NCBI GenBank assembly: GCA_003279615.1
Contig: QCHM01000003.1
Location: 76,908-140,907, forward strand
Origin: Prochlorococcus sp. AG-402-B19
GTDB taxonomy: Bacteria > Cyanobacteriota > Cyanobacteriia > PCC-6307 > Cyanobiaceae
DNA length: 64,000 nt
Direction: 5' to 3'
Part shown: positions 54,523 to 64,000 of the stretch, one piece after another
Position numbering within the stretch: the first letter of the stretch is position 1
Layout: each line of letters begins with the position of its first letter
The notes under the pieces: model-generated
What the model saw: only the letters and a program-made list of their open reading frames with translations
Told to the model about the DNA's origin: nothing
Database searches by the model: none
Position numbers and translations under genes: made by a program

Positions 54523-54753
54523 ATGGGTCCCATTAGGGCTCTTCGAAGCTTAGGTAATAGTTTTGGCTTGGCCTGGTGGGCCAAAGTTGAGACAATTCAA
54601 CCTGAGGTGACATATTGGTTTGGACCATTCTTGACTCGTCGTAGCTTGAAAGTCAGTTTAAATGGATTTGTAGATGATCTTTCTGACGAGTCACCACAGG
54701 AAATTAGTCATAGTTTAATTAGGTGTCGCCGTAATGAGCCTTTAACGTCATAA
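54523..54753 (+). CDS. DUF1816 domain protein
   Basis: A 76-residue protein of the cyanobacterial DUF1816 family. WAKVETIQPEVTYWFGPFLTRR is the typical segment, related to the CpcD linker region in larger proteins. It is short and soluble. About 225 bases of empty DNA lie before it. Function unknown. Confidence 0.75.
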   Translation: MGPIRALRSLGNSFGLAWWAKVETIQPEVTYWFGPFLTRRSLKVSLNGFVDDLSDESPQEISHSLIRCRRNEPLTS

Positions 54754-54783
54754 GCTTAAAAATATTTTTTTTATAATTTAATA

Positions 54784-56244
54784 ATGACTTTTGCAGACTT
54801 ACGCCAAAAATTGAAAAGTGGTGAAGTCTCTTCCAAAGAGCTAGTTCAAGAAAAAATTAATCGAATAAAGAAATTAGATACTACTCTAAATTCTTTTTTA
54901 ACTCTTAATACAGATCTGGCTTTAAGTAAAGCTGAAGAAATTGATAAACAGATTTCTTCTGGCGACCATATACCACCTTTGTCAGGGATACCAATTGCCA
55001 TCAAAGACAACCTTTGTACAAAAGGAATTAAGACAACTTGCGCAAGTAAAATTTTAGGCAACTTTATCCCTCCATACGAGTCCACAGTTACAAAAAACCT
55101 TTTGAAGGCAGGAGCAATAATTATTGGTAAGACAAATATGGATGAATTTGCGATGGGGAGCTCTACTGAAACCTCTGCATTTGGACCTACATTAAATCCA
55201 TGGAATATTACTAAAGTTCCTGGAGGTAGCTCAGGTGGTAGCGCTGCTTCTGTTGCTGCCGGATTATGTTACGGATCTCTTGGTTCTGATACTGGCGGTT
55301 CAATCCGACAACCAGCCTCATTTTGTGGCGTTGTTGGAATGAAACCTACTTACGGTCGTGTAAGTCGATGGGGGTTAATAGCTTTTGCTAGTTCTTTAGA
55401 TCAGGTTGGTCCATTTACCAATAATGTTTCTGATGCAGCTGAAATATTGCAGGTTATATCAGGCAAAGATGTTTTTGATTCAACTACCGTTGATATCCCT
55501 GTTCCCAATTATTTAGAGCTCCTTTCTAAGTCAATTAAGGGTATGAAAATAGGTTTAATTGATAACTGCTTTGAGCATCAAGGTTTATCTAGTGATGTTA
55601 AAGATTCTGTTCTTGCCTCTGCCTCACTGCTAGAAAACTTAGGTGCTGAGATTATTAATGTTTCTTGCCCTCGCTTTAATGATGGGATTGCAACTTATTA
55701 CGTTATTGCCCCATCTGAAGCTTCAGCGAATCTAGCTAGATATGACGGTGTCAAATATGGATTTCGATCTGAAGATGAACAATCTCTAATTGAAATGACC
55801 TCCAAAAGTCGAGCAATTGGTTTTGGAAGTGAAGTTAAACGAAGAATTCTTATAGGAACCTATGCTCTATCTGCTGGCTATGTTGATGCTTACTATAAGA
55901 AAGCCCAGCAAGTTAGAACTTTAATTCGTAGAGATTTTGATGAAGCGTTCAAAAAAGTAGATATTTTATTGGCTCCAACTTCTCCTACTACTGCTTTTGG
56001 TTCTGGAGCTAATATCGATAACCCTATGGCGATGTACCTATCCGATTTGTTAACTATTCCAGCTAATTTAGCTGGATTGCCTGCTATTAGCCTTCCATGT
56101 GGTTTTGATGAATCTGGTTTGCCAATAGGATTGCAGTTAATAGCTAATGTTTTTGAAGAAGGCAAGCTTCTTCAAGTAGCTAGTCAATTTGAGAGCGCTG
56201 CTGAAGTTTATAAAAACAGGCCTAAAACCGATTTCACGTTGTAA
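54784..56244 (+). CDS. gatA: Aspartyl/glutamyl-tRNA amidotransferase subunit A
   Basis: A 486-residue amidase. The catalytic Ser-Ser-Lys triad is intact: Lys in [11 protein letters not shown], serines in [16 protein letters not shown] and [15 protein letters not shown]. It forms GatCAB, which amidates Glu-tRNA(Gln) and Asp-tRNA(Asn). GatB and GatC are not in the window. It is 30 bases after the DUF1816 gene. Confidence 0.96.
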   Translation: MTFADLRQKLKSGEVSSKELVQEKINRIKKLDTTLNSFLTLNTDLALSKAEEIDKQISSGDHIPPLSGIPIAIKDNLCTKGIKTTCASKILGNFIPPYESTVTKNLLKAGAIIIGKTNMDEFAMGSSTETSAFGPTLNPWNITKVPGGSSGGSAASVAAGLCYGSLGSDTGGSIRQPASFCGVVGMKPTYGRVSRWGLIAFASSLDQVGPFTNNVSDAAEILQVISGKDVFDSTTVDIPVPNYLELLSKSIKGMKIGLIDNCFEHQGLSSDVKDSVLASASLLENLGAEIINVSCPRFNDGIATYYVIAPSEASANLARYDGVKYGFRSEDEQSLIEMTSKSRAIGFGSEVKRRILIGTYALSAGYVDAYYKKAQQVRTLIRRDFDEAFKKVDILLAPTSPTTAFGSGANIDNPMAMYLSDLLTIPANLAGLPAISLPCGFDESGLPIGLQLIANVFEEGKLLQVASQFESAAEVYKNRPKTDFTL

Positions 56245-56315
56245 AGGTTAAGCCACTTTATGTGGAGCATATAATTGTCGCTACACTATATCCAGCGTAG
56301 CTTCGTAGAATATTT

Positions 56316-59300
56316 ATGGCTTTTGTTCCAATTCATAATCATAGTGATTACAGCCTTCTTGATGGAGCCAGTCAACTACCTTTAATGGTTCAAAGAGCAA
56401 AGGAATTGGGGATGCCAGCTCTAGCCCTGACTGATCATGGGGTAATGTATGGCGCGATTGAATTACTGAAGTTATGTAAGGCAGCAGATATAAAGCCAAT
56501 TATTGGCAATGAGATGTACGTTATTAATGGTTCAATTGATGACCCTCAGCCAAAAAAAGAGAAAAGATATCATCTTGTTGTCGTTGCGAAAAACCAAATA
56601 GGCTATGAAAATCTAGTTAAATTAACTACACTTAGCCATTTAAAAGGTGTTAGAGGAAGAGGTATATTTTCTAGACCGTGTATAGATAAATATTTATTTA
56701 AAAAATACAGTGAGGGATTAATTTGTTCAACAGCTTGCTTAGGCGGTGAAATTCCTCAAGCGATATTAAAGGGAAGAATTGATGTCGCTAGAGAAGTAGC
56801 GGCTTGGTATAAAGAAGTTTTAGGTGACGATTTTTATCTTGAAATTCAAGACCATGGATCAATTGAGGATAGAATTGTTAATAGTGAAATAGTAAAAATA
56901 TCAGAAGAACTTGATATTCAACTTATAGCTACAAATGATGCACATTATGTATCAAAGAATGATATTGAAGCACATGATGCTTTGATTTGTGTATTGACTG
57001 GAAAATTAATTAGTGATCATAAAAGATTAAGATATACAGGTACTGAATATATTAAGTCTGAGGACGAAATGAGAAGTTTATTTACTGATCATTTAGACAC
57101 GCATGTTATAAATAGTGCAATAGAAAATACCGTAAGTTTATCTAACAAGGTTGAAGAATATACAATATTAGGTAACTATAAGATGCCAAATTTTCCTATT
57201 CCTAATGGATATAAACCAATCGATTACCTTAAAGAGATAACAATTCATGGTTTGAAAGAAATATTAGATATTTCTAAATTTGATGATTTTCCAAGTATTT
57301 ATAAGGAAAGACTTGACTATGAATTAAATGTTATAGATCAAATGGGTTTCCCCACTTATTTTCTTGTAGTTTGGGATTATATAAGATTTGCAAGAGAACA
57401 AAACATACCTGTAGGTCCAGGTAGAGGTTCAGCAGCAGGTTCTTTAGTCGCTTTTTCTCTTCATATAACTAATATTGATCCAGTTGAAAATGGATTATTA
57501 TTTGAGAGATTTCTCAATCCTGAGAGGAAGTCAATGCCTGATATTGATACTGACTTTTGTATTGAAAGACGTGGCGAAGTTATAGAATATGTTACTAAAA
57601 AGTATGGTGAAGATAAAGTTGCACAGATAATTACTTTTAACAGAATGACATCTAAGGCTGTCTTGAAGGATGTTGCTCGTGTTCTTGATATTCCCTATGG
57701 AGATGCAGATCGTTTGGCTAAATTAATTCCAGTTGTAAGAGGTAAGCCTGCAAAATTGTCATCTATGATTTCAAAGGAATCGCCAAGTAAGGATTTCTAT
57801 GAAAAATACAATAATGATTCAAAAGTAAAGAAATGGGTTGATATGGCAATTAGGATAGAAGGGACAAATAAGACGTTTGGTGTGCATGCAGCAGGTGTAG
57901 TTATAGCTGCTGATTCACTTGATAATTTAGTTCCTCTTCAAAGAAACAATGATGGTCAAATAATCACTCAATATTTTATGGAAGATATTGAATCACTTGG
58001 TCTTTTGAAGATGGACTTTTTAGGACTTAGAAATCTTACAATGATCGAAAAGACAATTAATTTAGTTGAGAAATCAATTGGTAAGAGATTAGATCCTGAT
58101 TCTTTGCCTTTCACAGATAAAAAAACATTTGAACTGCTTTCTAAGGGTGATTTAGAAGGGATTTTTCAACTTGAATCTAGTGGAATGAGACAAATAGTAA
58201 AAGATCTAAAACCCTCATCTCTTGAGGATATTTCTTCAATTCTTGCCCTTTATCGTCCTGGTCCTCTTGATGCAGGATTAATTCCTAAATTTATAAATAG
58301 AAAGCATGGTAAGGAGAGTATTGACTTTCAACATCAATCACTTGAACCTATTTTAAGTGAAACTTATGGAATTATGGTTTATCAAGAGCAGATCATGAAG
58401 ATTGCTCAGGATTTAGCCGGATACTCGCTTGGTCAAGCAGATTTATTGAGAAGGGCAATGGGTAAGAAAAAAGTATCCGAAATGCAGCGGCATAGAACTC
58501 TCTTTGTTGATGGAGCTGTTAACAATGGCGTTTCAGCCATCATTGCTGAACAGTTATTTGATCAAATGGTTTTATTTGCTGAGTATTGCTTTAATAAAAG
58601 TCATTCGACTGCTTATGGCGCGGTTACTTATCAAACTGCTTATTTAAAAGCACATTATCCTGTCGCTTATATGGCGGCATTACTTACAGTAAATTCTGGC
58701 TCGACTGACAAGGTTCAACGATACATTTCTAACTGTAATTCAATGGGTATAAGCATAATGCCACCAAATATAAATACCTCTGGTATCGATTTTACTCCGA
58801 ATGAAAATTCAATTCTTTTTGGTTTTTCAGCTGTCAAAAATTTAGGTGATGGAGCAATTAGAAAAATTATTACTTCTAGAGATGAAGATGGTGAATTTAC
58901 TTCTTTGGCACAATTCTGTGATCGAATTTCACTTAGCGCAGTTAATCGAAGAGGACTTGAGGCCTTGATTCATTGTGGAGCTCTTGATTGTCTTGAAAAA
59001 AATGCAAATCGCGCTCAATTAATTTCAGATTTGGATTTAACTATTGAATGGGCATCTTCGAGGGCAAAAGATAGGATTAGCGGCCAATACAATCTTTTCG
59101 ATCTTTCTTCTTCCTCAAATAATAAACAATCGTCGATAGAGGATTATTCATCGGCTCCAAAGGGAAAACAAGTCAGCGATTACCCTCCTTCAGACAAACT
59201 TAAATTAGAAAAAGAGCATGTTGGCTTCTATCTTTCTGATCATCCTTTGAAGCAACTTTCAGAACCTGCAAAATTGATTGCTCCTATTAGCCTTAGTTCT

Positions 59301-59834
59301 TTAGAAGAGCAGAAGGATAAGTCAAAGGTCAGTGTTATAGCAATGATTCCAGAGATGAGAGAAGTCACAACTAGAAAAGGGGACAGGATGGCGATTATTC
59401 AGCTCGAGGATTTAACAGGCTCTTGCGAAGCTGTCGTTTTCCCAAAAAGTTATGAAAGATTGTCCGATCACTTGATGGTTGAAACTAGGTTATTGATATG
59501 GGGTGGCGTTGATAGGAGAGATGACACTGTTCAATTGATTGTTGATGATTGTCGAGAAATAGATGATTTAAGGTTTCTTCTTATTGATCTCCGTCCTGAT
59601 CAAGCTACTGATATAAATGTTCAGCATAAATTAAGGGAATGTCTTTCGAAAAATAGACCTGCTAGAAATGAATTAGGTGTTCGTATACCTGTTGTAGCTT
59701 GCCTAAAGGATAATCTAAATACAAGATATGTAAGGTTAGGTGATCAATTCTGTGTAAAGGATACAGAGCTTGCGTTAAACACTTTGTCTAAGAATTCCTT
59801 TGTAGCAAGAGCAAGTAAAAGTCTTGTAAATTAA
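56316..59834 (+). CDS. dnaE: DNA polymerase III alpha subunit
   Basis: A 1172-residue replicative polymerase. It starts with the PHP domain ([17 protein letters not shown]). The catalytic core is visible in [16 protein letters not shown] and [20 protein letters not shown]. The C-terminal OB-fold ([20 protein letters not shown]) is intact. The gene is one continuous frame with no intein or split, unlike some cyanobacteria. It ends nine bases from PAM68, tail to tail. Confidence 0.97.
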   Translation: MAFVPIHNHSDYSLLDGASQLPLMVQRAKELGMPALALTDHGVMYGAIELLKLCKAADIKPIIGNEMYVINGSIDDPQPKKEKRYHLVVVAKNQIGYENLVKLTTLSHLKGVRGRGIFSRPCIDKYLFKKYSEGLICSTACLGGEIPQAILKGRIDVAREVAAWYKEVLGDDFYLEIQDHGSIEDRIVNSEIVKISEELDIQLIATNDAHYVSKNDIEAHDALICVLTGKLISDHKRLRYTGTEYIKSEDEMRSLFTDHLDTHVINSAIENTVSLSNKVEEYTILGNYKMPNFPIPNGYKPIDYLKEITIHGLKEILDISKFDDFPSIYKERLDYELNVIDQMGFPTYFLVVWDYIRFAREQNIPVGPGRGSAAGSLVAFSLHITNIDPVENGLLFERFLNPERKSMPDIDTDFCIERRGEVIEYVTKKYGEDKVAQIITFNRMTSKAVLKDVARVLDIPYGDADRLAKLIPVVRGKPAKLSSMISKESPSKDFYEKYNNDSKVKKWVDMAIRIEGTNKTFGVHAAGVVIAADSLDNLVPLQRNNDGQIITQYFMEDIESLGLLKMDFLGLRNLTMIEKTINLVEKSIGKRLDPDSLPFTDKKTFELLSKGDLEGIFQLESSGMRQIVKDLKPSSLEDISSILALYRPGPLDAGLIPKFINRKHGKESIDFQHQSLEPILSETYGIMVYQEQIMKIAQDLAGYSLGQADLLRRAMGKKKVSEMQRHRTLFVDGAVNNGVSAIIAEQLFDQMVLFAEYCFNKSHSTAYGAVTYQTAYLKAHYPVAYMAALLTVNSGSTDKVQRYISNCNSMGISIMPPNINTSGIDFTPNENSILFGFSAVKNLGDGAIRKIITSRDEDGEFTSLAQFCDRISLSAVNRRGLEALIHCGALDCLEKNANRAQLISDLDLTIEWASSRAKDRISGQYNLFDLSSSSNNKQSSIEDYSSAPKGKQVSDYPPSDKLKLEKEHVGFYLSDHPLKQLSEPAKLIAPISLSSLEEQKDKSKVSVIAMIPEMREVTTRKGDRMAIIQLEDLTGSCEAVVFPKSYERLSDHLMVETRLLIWGGVDRRDDTVQLIVDDCREIDDLRFLLIDLRPDQATDINVQHKLRECLSKNRPARNELGVRIPVVACLKDNLNTRYVRLGDQFCVKDTELALNTLSKNSFVARASKSLVN

Positions 59835-59843
59835 TTTTTAATA

Positions 59844-60284
59844 TTAATTACTAACTTCGTTTTTACTATTTTTAAATGCATCCTTAATCCTATTGATATT
59901 GGGCTTTATGTTTTCAAAACCTAGAAAACTTCCAGAGTTGAAATCCCAACTTGCAGAAAGAATTCCATAACTTAACCCTAATAAACCTAAAAGGAAACAG
60001 AATGCTGAGCTGACGAGTGTAACTGTGGGTGATATTTCGGCAATGCCTTTGCTGATTAAAAAATAACTCCCAATAAATACACCCATGCCACTTAAAGTTG
60101 GAATTCCTGTTGTAAATGCGATTCTTCTAGCCATTCTGTTTGCTACGTATTTTGGTATGCCGGACTTGTTGCTTGATACCTTGGAAGAGATTTTTTCTTC
60201 TATTCGTGGCGCAGAGGTATTGGTAGAGAATCCTATCTTTTCTTCTTTAGGTTGTGATTTTTTGTTTTTTTTTGCTCCCTTCAT
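59844..60284 (-). CDS. PAM68-family photosystem II assembly protein
   Basis: A 146-residue protein of the PAM68 (DUF3464) family, which helps photosystem II assembly. The basic N-terminus is followed by two membrane helices (FTTGIPTLSGMGVFIGSYFL and TLVSSAFCFLLGLLGLSYGI). The motif PKYVANRMARRI just before the first helix is the family signature. It lies upstream-adjacent to rpsO on the same strand (27 bases). Confidence 0.85.
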   Translation of the reverse strand: MKGAKKNKKSQPKEEKIGFSTNTSAPRIEEKISSKVSSNKSGIPKYVANRMARRIAFTTGIPTLSGMGVFIGSYFLISKGIAEISPTVTLVSSAFCFLLGLLGLSYGILSASWDFNSGSFLGFENIKPNINRIKDAFKNSKNEVSN

Positions 60285-60311
60285 TGGTTTTTAATAAAGT
60301 GATAATAATAA

Positions 60312-60581
60312 TTATCCCCTGATAGCTAATTTTTCTATTATTTCTGTATATCTTTTTTCACTTTTATTTCTTACATAACTTAAAAGTCTTTTGCGTTGTC
60401 CAATCATTTTAAGCAAACCTTGTCTTGAGGAAAAATCATGGATATTTCCTTGAAGATGTTTGCTTAATTTAGAGATCCTTGTCGTAAGCATGGCGACTTG
60501 TACTTCTACTGAACCTGTATCAGTTGGATGAACTTGATGATTGTTGATTAGCTTTTGTTTCTCTTCTGTGCCAAGTGACAT
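60312..60581 (-). CDS. rpsO: 30S ribosomal protein S15
   Basis: An 89-residue S15. The four-helix landmarks [39 protein letters not shown] and [12 protein letters not shown] are all present. It binds 16S rRNA helix 22. Standard length. RuvA is upstream on the same strand, 54 bases away. Confidence 0.97.
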   Translation of the reverse strand: MSLGTEEKQKLINNHQVHPTDTGSVEVQVAMLTTRISKLSKHLQGNIHDFSSRQGLLKMIGQRKRLLSYVRNKSEKRYTEIIEKLAIRG

Positions 60582-60635
60582 TTTGTTTTGGTTCTTCTAA
60601 TTTCTATCAATTCTAATTTAAGCCCTAGCCTTCAA

Positions 60636-61310
60636 TCAAGTGCTCTTTTGACTCAATCTTATAAGAATCTCTTTAAGATGCTTGTCCATTAGATCTGTTC
60701 TTGCTTCTTCTGATAGAGAATTTATTAGTAAAGTGGTTTCTTTTTCTTTGGTTTCTAAGATTTTAATTGCATTTTTGATTTCGTTATCCATATACCCTAG
60801 TGAGTTGAGGATTGACTTTATTTCTTCTAGATATTTGAAAAAGATATTAGAATTATTAGCTTTTTTATTATCAATATTTATTTCTGTCAAATCTGTGAAT
60901 TGCTCTAGTTTATTTTTGAGTTCAATAACTAATCTCTCAGCAATCCGTTTACCTATTCCTTGAGATTTAGTTAATAAATCGATATCATTTTCTTCAATAG
61001 CATCAACTAATTGATCTACCTCAAAATCTTCTAGTAATGCCATACCGATCTGTGGCCCTATTCCATTAACACTAATGATTTTGCGAAACAAATCTCTTTG
61101 ACTTACCTCATTAAAACCATATAAGTTTATAGAATCATCTCGGTTGACCTGATGAATCCAAAATTCTTTTATTTTTTCATTATCGATAATAACTATTTGT
61201 TTTGATAAAAGTTGGACTTCATAACCTACACCTGCAACATTTATTACTACACCTTTCTTTGAGGATAGATGCCAATTCTGTATTACTTGACCTTTTAACC
61301 AACTAATCAT
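60636..61310 (-). CDS. ruvA: Holliday junction branch migration protein RuvA
   Basis: A 224-residue RuvA. The OB-fold begins MISWLKGQVIQN; domain II carries two helix-hairpin-helix motifs (KIISVNGIGPQIGMALLEDF and LLTKSQGIGKRIAERLVIEL). Domain III, which contacts RuvB, is the C-terminus after an acidic linker. RuvB is not in the window. Confidence 0.95.
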   Translation of the reverse strand: MISWLKGQVIQNWHLSSKKGVVINVAGVGYEVQLLSKQIVIIDNEKIKEFWIHQVNRDDSINLYGFNEVSQRDLFRKIISVNGIGPQIGMALLEDFEVDQLVDAIEENDIDLLTKSQGIGKRIAERLVIELKNKLEQFTDLTEINIDNKKANNSNIFFKYLEEIKSILNSLGYMDNEIKNAIKILETKEKETTLLINSLSEEARTDLMDKHLKEILIRLSQKST

Positions 61311-61349
61311 TATTTGTTATTTTATGTAAAATATTTATTTTTATAGATT

Positions 61350-61736
61350 TTAACCACCATCAATTTGACAACCAGCAATTGATCCACCTATCACACCAGC
61401 AGGAATCGCCCACCAACGATCTTTACCTCTTGATATTGCCGTAGCCAATCCACCTCCTAATATTCCCCCAGCAATTTTGCCTTCTGTGCAATCATTATTA
61501 TCAATTTTATTTTGATTAGTCGTTGAGCTAACTCCTGGACAAGGTACTTCTACTGTCTCTTCCCATTTCTTGACATATCCAGGGTCATTCCTTGTTCCTG
61601 GTACGTATTCCTCTCTATATTCGTTTCTTGTGCATGTTCTACTAGAAGAAAACCCCCGTTGATATTCGTCTGCAAGAATTGAAGTTGATCCAGTGCAAAT
61701 AAGAAGGATTGAAAAAAATGCTGTTTTCAAGTTCAT
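61350..61736 (-). CDS. Secreted glycine-rich protein
   Basis: A 128-residue protein with a signal peptide (KTAFFSILLICTGSTSILA). The mature part has several cysteines (SRTCTRNEYREEYVPG, VEVPCPGVSS, NDCTEGKIAGG, AGCQIDGG) and Gly-zipper-like segments (GGILGGGLATAIS; AGVIGGSIAGC). It could be a periplasmic or outer-membrane-associated protein. No family recognised. Confidence 0.6.
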   Translation of the reverse strand: MNLKTAFFSILLICTGSTSILADEYQRGFSSSRTCTRNEYREEYVPGTRNDPGYVKKWEETVEVPCPGVSSTTNQNKIDNNDCTEGKIAGGILGGGLATAISRGKDRWWAIPAGVIGGSIAGCQIDGG

Positions 61737-61744
61737 AAGTAAAT

Positions 61745-62647
61745 TTAAGCTTGCGAGCTTTTTGACGCACTTATACTAATAATAGTGGAAATAAGTACGC
61801 AAAGACCACCTAGATAAATTGTACTTGTTATAGCTTCTTGGAAAATCAATACACCCCATATACAAGAAAAGATTACTTGTGAATAATTTAACGAAGTTGC
61901 TTGACCAGCTGGAATAAGTCTTAAACCTTCAGTTATACAGAGTTGACCTATTTGAGTAAAAAAAGCAATCCCAAATATCCAAATCCATTCAATTCCATTT
62001 GGTAAGACAAAATTATTAATTAGAAATGGAAGAGATAACGGAATTGAAACAAGAGGAAAGTAGTAAATAATAACAAGGGGGTGTTCTTTGGTCGACAATT
62101 TTCTTACGCATATATAAGCAAGGGATGTCATAAGGGCACCTATTATTGCAATAGATATAGCAATAATAGTTTCAAAATAATTATTATTTGAAATCCACTC
62201 TGGTTGACTAACTAAAACTATTCCTAACCATCCTAAAATGATGGAAAAAACTATTCTTTTATAAATATATTCTTTTAAAATAAAGTATGCACATATTACT
62301 GTAAAAGTTGGATATATATATTGTATTACTGTGGCAGTTGCTATTGGTAAAATAGTTAATGCTTTAAAGATACAAAATAAGGCTATTGTTCCTAGCAAAC
62401 CTCTTATAAGCAATAATCGTTTTTGATTTCCCCAAGGGTTAATATTGTTCTTTAATAATAATATTCTTGTCATTATTAAACTCATTCCAGCTCTTGCAAA
62501 TACCAATTCTGAAACAGGTATTCTGCCACCAATTGCTTTTACACAAACACTCATAAGACTAAATGCAAATCCACTTCCTATTAAATATTTGATTCCGTTA
62601 ATAGTTCGCTCATTATTAGATATTTCTAATAGTTTTTTTTTTCTCAA
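61745..62647 (-). CDS. EamA/DMT-family transporter
   Basis: A 300-residue membrane protein with ten helices in two EamA repeats (GSGFAFSLMSVCVKAIGGRI in the first, IAIIGALMTSLAYICVRKLS in the second). The family exports metabolites, often amino acids. It is divergent from dnaG, 48 bases apart, and eight bases upstream of the secreted protein gene on the same strand. Confidence 0.85.
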   Translation of the reverse strand: MRKKKLLEISNNERTINGIKYLIGSGFAFSLMSVCVKAIGGRIPVSELVFARAGMSLIMTRILLLKNNINPWGNQKRLLLIRGLLGTIALFCIFKALTILPIATATVIQYIYPTFTVICAYFILKEYIYKRIVFSIILGWLGIVLVSQPEWISNNNYFETIIAISIAIIGALMTSLAYICVRKLSTKEHPLVIIYYFPLVSIPLSLPFLINNFVLPNGIEWIWIFGIAFFTQIGQLCITEGLRLIPAGQATSLNYSQVIFSCIWGVLIFQEAITSTIYLGGLCVLISTIISISASKSSQA

Positions 62648-62695
62648 TTTCTAAAACTCTTAACTAAATATTTAAGTATCAATTAAAATTATCAC

Positions 62696-64000
62696 ATGGC
62701 TTCAGCAAGACTACATCCTAGGACAATAGAATCCGTAAAAGAGCGTGTAGACATAGTTGATGTTGTTGGTGAACATGTTGTCTTAAAGCAAAAAGGTAAA
62801 GAATTTGTCGGGATATGTCCTTTTCATGATGATAATAAACCTTCTATGTCAGTAATTCCTGGCAAACAATTTTACTATTGCTTCTCATGTGGTGCTGGTG
62901 GAAATGCGATTAAATTTTTAATGGAGTTTCAGCGACAAAGTTTTAGTGATGTTGTTCTTGAACTTGCAAAAAAATATCAAGTGCCTGTTGATACAGTAGA
63001 AGGTCCACATCAAGAAAAATTAAAGCAACAGATTTCACGGAGAGATACTTTATATCGTGTTTTAAAAATTGCTACAGGTTGGTTTAGAAATCAATTAAAT
63101 TCTCCATGTGGCGAAAAAGCTTTAGATTACCTTAAAAATAAACGTCATTTAAGTGAAGGAACTTTAATTAATTTTGAACTCGGATATGCTCCAGATAATT
63201 GGGATTCATTGATTCGTTATTTTGTAGATATTGAAGAAGTCAGTGTTGATGTGTTGGAATCCGTTGGATTGATTGTTCCCAGAAAGGGTGGTAATGGTTT
63301 TTATGACAGATTTCGCAATCGCATTATTGTTCCTATTCACGATAGACAAAAAAGAGTTATTGGTTTTGGAGGAAGGAGTCTTGATGGATCTGAACCTAAA
63401 TATTTAAATTCTCCAGAAACAGAAGTTTTTGAAAAGGGAAAAAATCTTTTCGGTTTAGATAAATCAGCAATTTCTATAAGAAAGAAAGATTATGCGGTAG
63501 TTGTTGAGGGTTATTTTGATGTTATGGCCCTGCATGATTCTGGTATTACAAATGTTGTCGCTTCACTGGGAACAGCATTAAGTCGCAATCAAATAACTCT
63601 TCTCTCGCGTTCTACTGATAGTAAAAAGATCCTTTTGAATTTCGATTCAGATAGTGCAGGTATTCGTGCTGCTAATCGAGCTATTAGTGAGGTAGAAAAT
63701 CTTGCTATTCAAGGTCAACTAGACTTACGAGTTCTTCAATTACCATCTGGCAAAGATCCAGATGAGTATCTAAAAGATAACTCTCCTTCTGAATATGAAG
63801 CACTAGCTGCTAAATCACCTCTTTGGATGGATTGGCAAATAGATCAATCTTTGAAAGATCTAGATGTAAGTAGATCTGATCAATTTCAAGTTGCTGTTAG
63901 TGAAGTAGTAAGCCTTCTCGGAAAGCTTCCTCAAACTGCAATAAGAACTCATTATCTTCAGAAAGTAGCGCAACGTCTTAGTGGGGGGCAAGGGAGATTC
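62696..64000 (+). CDS. dnaG: DNA primase (5' part)
   Basis: The first 435 codons of DnaG, open to the end of the window. The zinc-binding domain is at 40-63 (CPFHDDNKPSM, then YYCFSCGAGGNAIKF). The TOPRIM core contains VVVEGYFDVMALHDSGITN and NFDSDSAGIRAANRA. The start ATG at 62696 gives the expected MASARLHPRTIESVKERVDI. No frameshift is visible. Confidence 0.96.
   Translation, partial: MASARLHPRTIESVKERVDIVDVVGEHVVLKQKGKEFVGICPFHDDNKPSMSVIPGKQFYYCFSCGAGGNAIKFLMEFQRQSFSDVVLELAKKYQVPVDTVEGPHQEKLKQQISRRDTLYRVLKIATGWFRNQLNSPCGEKALDYLKNKRHLSEGTLINFELGYAPDNWDSLIRYFVDIEEVSVDVLESVGLIVPRKGGNGFYDRFRNRIIVPIHDRQKRVIGFGGRSLDGSEPKYLNSPETEVFEKGKNLFGLDKSAISIRKKDYAVVVEGYFDVMALHDSGITNVVASLGTALSRNQITLLSRSTDSKKILLNFDSDSAGIRAANRAISEVENLAIQGQLDLRVLQLPSGKDPDEYLKDNSPSEYEALAAKSPLWMDWQIDQSLKDLDVSRSDQFQVAVSEVVSLLGKLPQTAIRTHYLQKVAQRLSGGQGRF

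Noticed and set aside
56316-59834. Split or intein-containing dnaE
   Set aside because: One continuous frame of normal length with all motifs in order.

Overview
The window is a stretch of chromosome from a picocyanobacterium, almost certainly Prochlorococcus. The DNA is very AT-rich and gene-dense, and most genes are short-spaced or overlapping. It carries a prochlorophyte chlorophyll a/b-binding antenna gene (pcb), the oxygen-dependent chlorophyll cyclase acsF, a plant-type ferredoxin, cyanobacteria-restricted families (DUF3727, DUF3685/Ycf55-like, CGLD27/Ycf36, DUF3318, DUF1816, DUF3288, PAM68), and the glucosylglycerate solute genes typical of this group. I see no phycobilisome genes. A low-light ecotype (NATL- or SS120-like) is my guess from the pcb context and base composition; that is inference.

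Layout. 1-6.9 kb: a minus-strand run with a possible proB start, a HAD phosphatase, DUF3727, ruvX, a large unknown protein, a CofE-like ligase, a lumenal thioredoxin-fold protein, DUF3685 and hisA. 7-12 kb: a CSP41-like epimerase, pgsA, a micro-ORF, a gene remnant, a GNAT, an SDR protein and nth. 12-19.6 kb: an iron and light-harvesting neighbourhood with an Fe-type ABC ATPase, ferritin, a Crp/Fnr regulator, pcb, a peroxiredoxin-like protein, an ABC ATPase and a Rieske monooxygenase that could be the chlorophyllide a oxygenase. 20-21 kb: a gene-poor stretch ending at tRNA-fMet, with a partial tRNA-like copy and iterated short repeats that look like an old integration site. 21-31 kb: asparaginase, CGLD27, rsfS, DUF3318, carB, acsF, ferredoxin, a beta-hydroxyacid dehydrogenase and small unknown proteins.

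31-38 kb: a three-gene ABC-2 exporter, an Nramp-related transporter, a phosphoribosyltransferase and a patch of small proteins and a gene remnant. 38-44 kb: a TauE-type permease and a compact solute cluster (gpgS, a GH13 phosphorylase, gpgP-like phosphatase, glycerate kinase) that could make glucosylglycerate and also break it down by phosphorolysis. 44-50 kb: GIY-YIG membrane protein, uppP, tRNA-Pro, msrA, an ABC exporter and several single-span microproteins. 50-64 kb: housekeeping genes trpD, carA, a STAS protein, mini-RNase III, an rlmB-type methyltransferase, gatA, unsplit dnaE, PAM68, rpsO, ruvA, a DMT transporter and the 5' part of dnaG, which runs off the end.

The most interesting items are the glucosylglycerate synthesis/phosphorolysis cluster, the candidate chlorophyllide a oxygenase near pcb, the tRNA-fMet-linked attachment-site scar, and two genes (HAD phosphatase and STAS protein) whose conserved N-termini have no ATG, GTG or TTG start. 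Function calls rest on motif recognition by eye; no database search was run.
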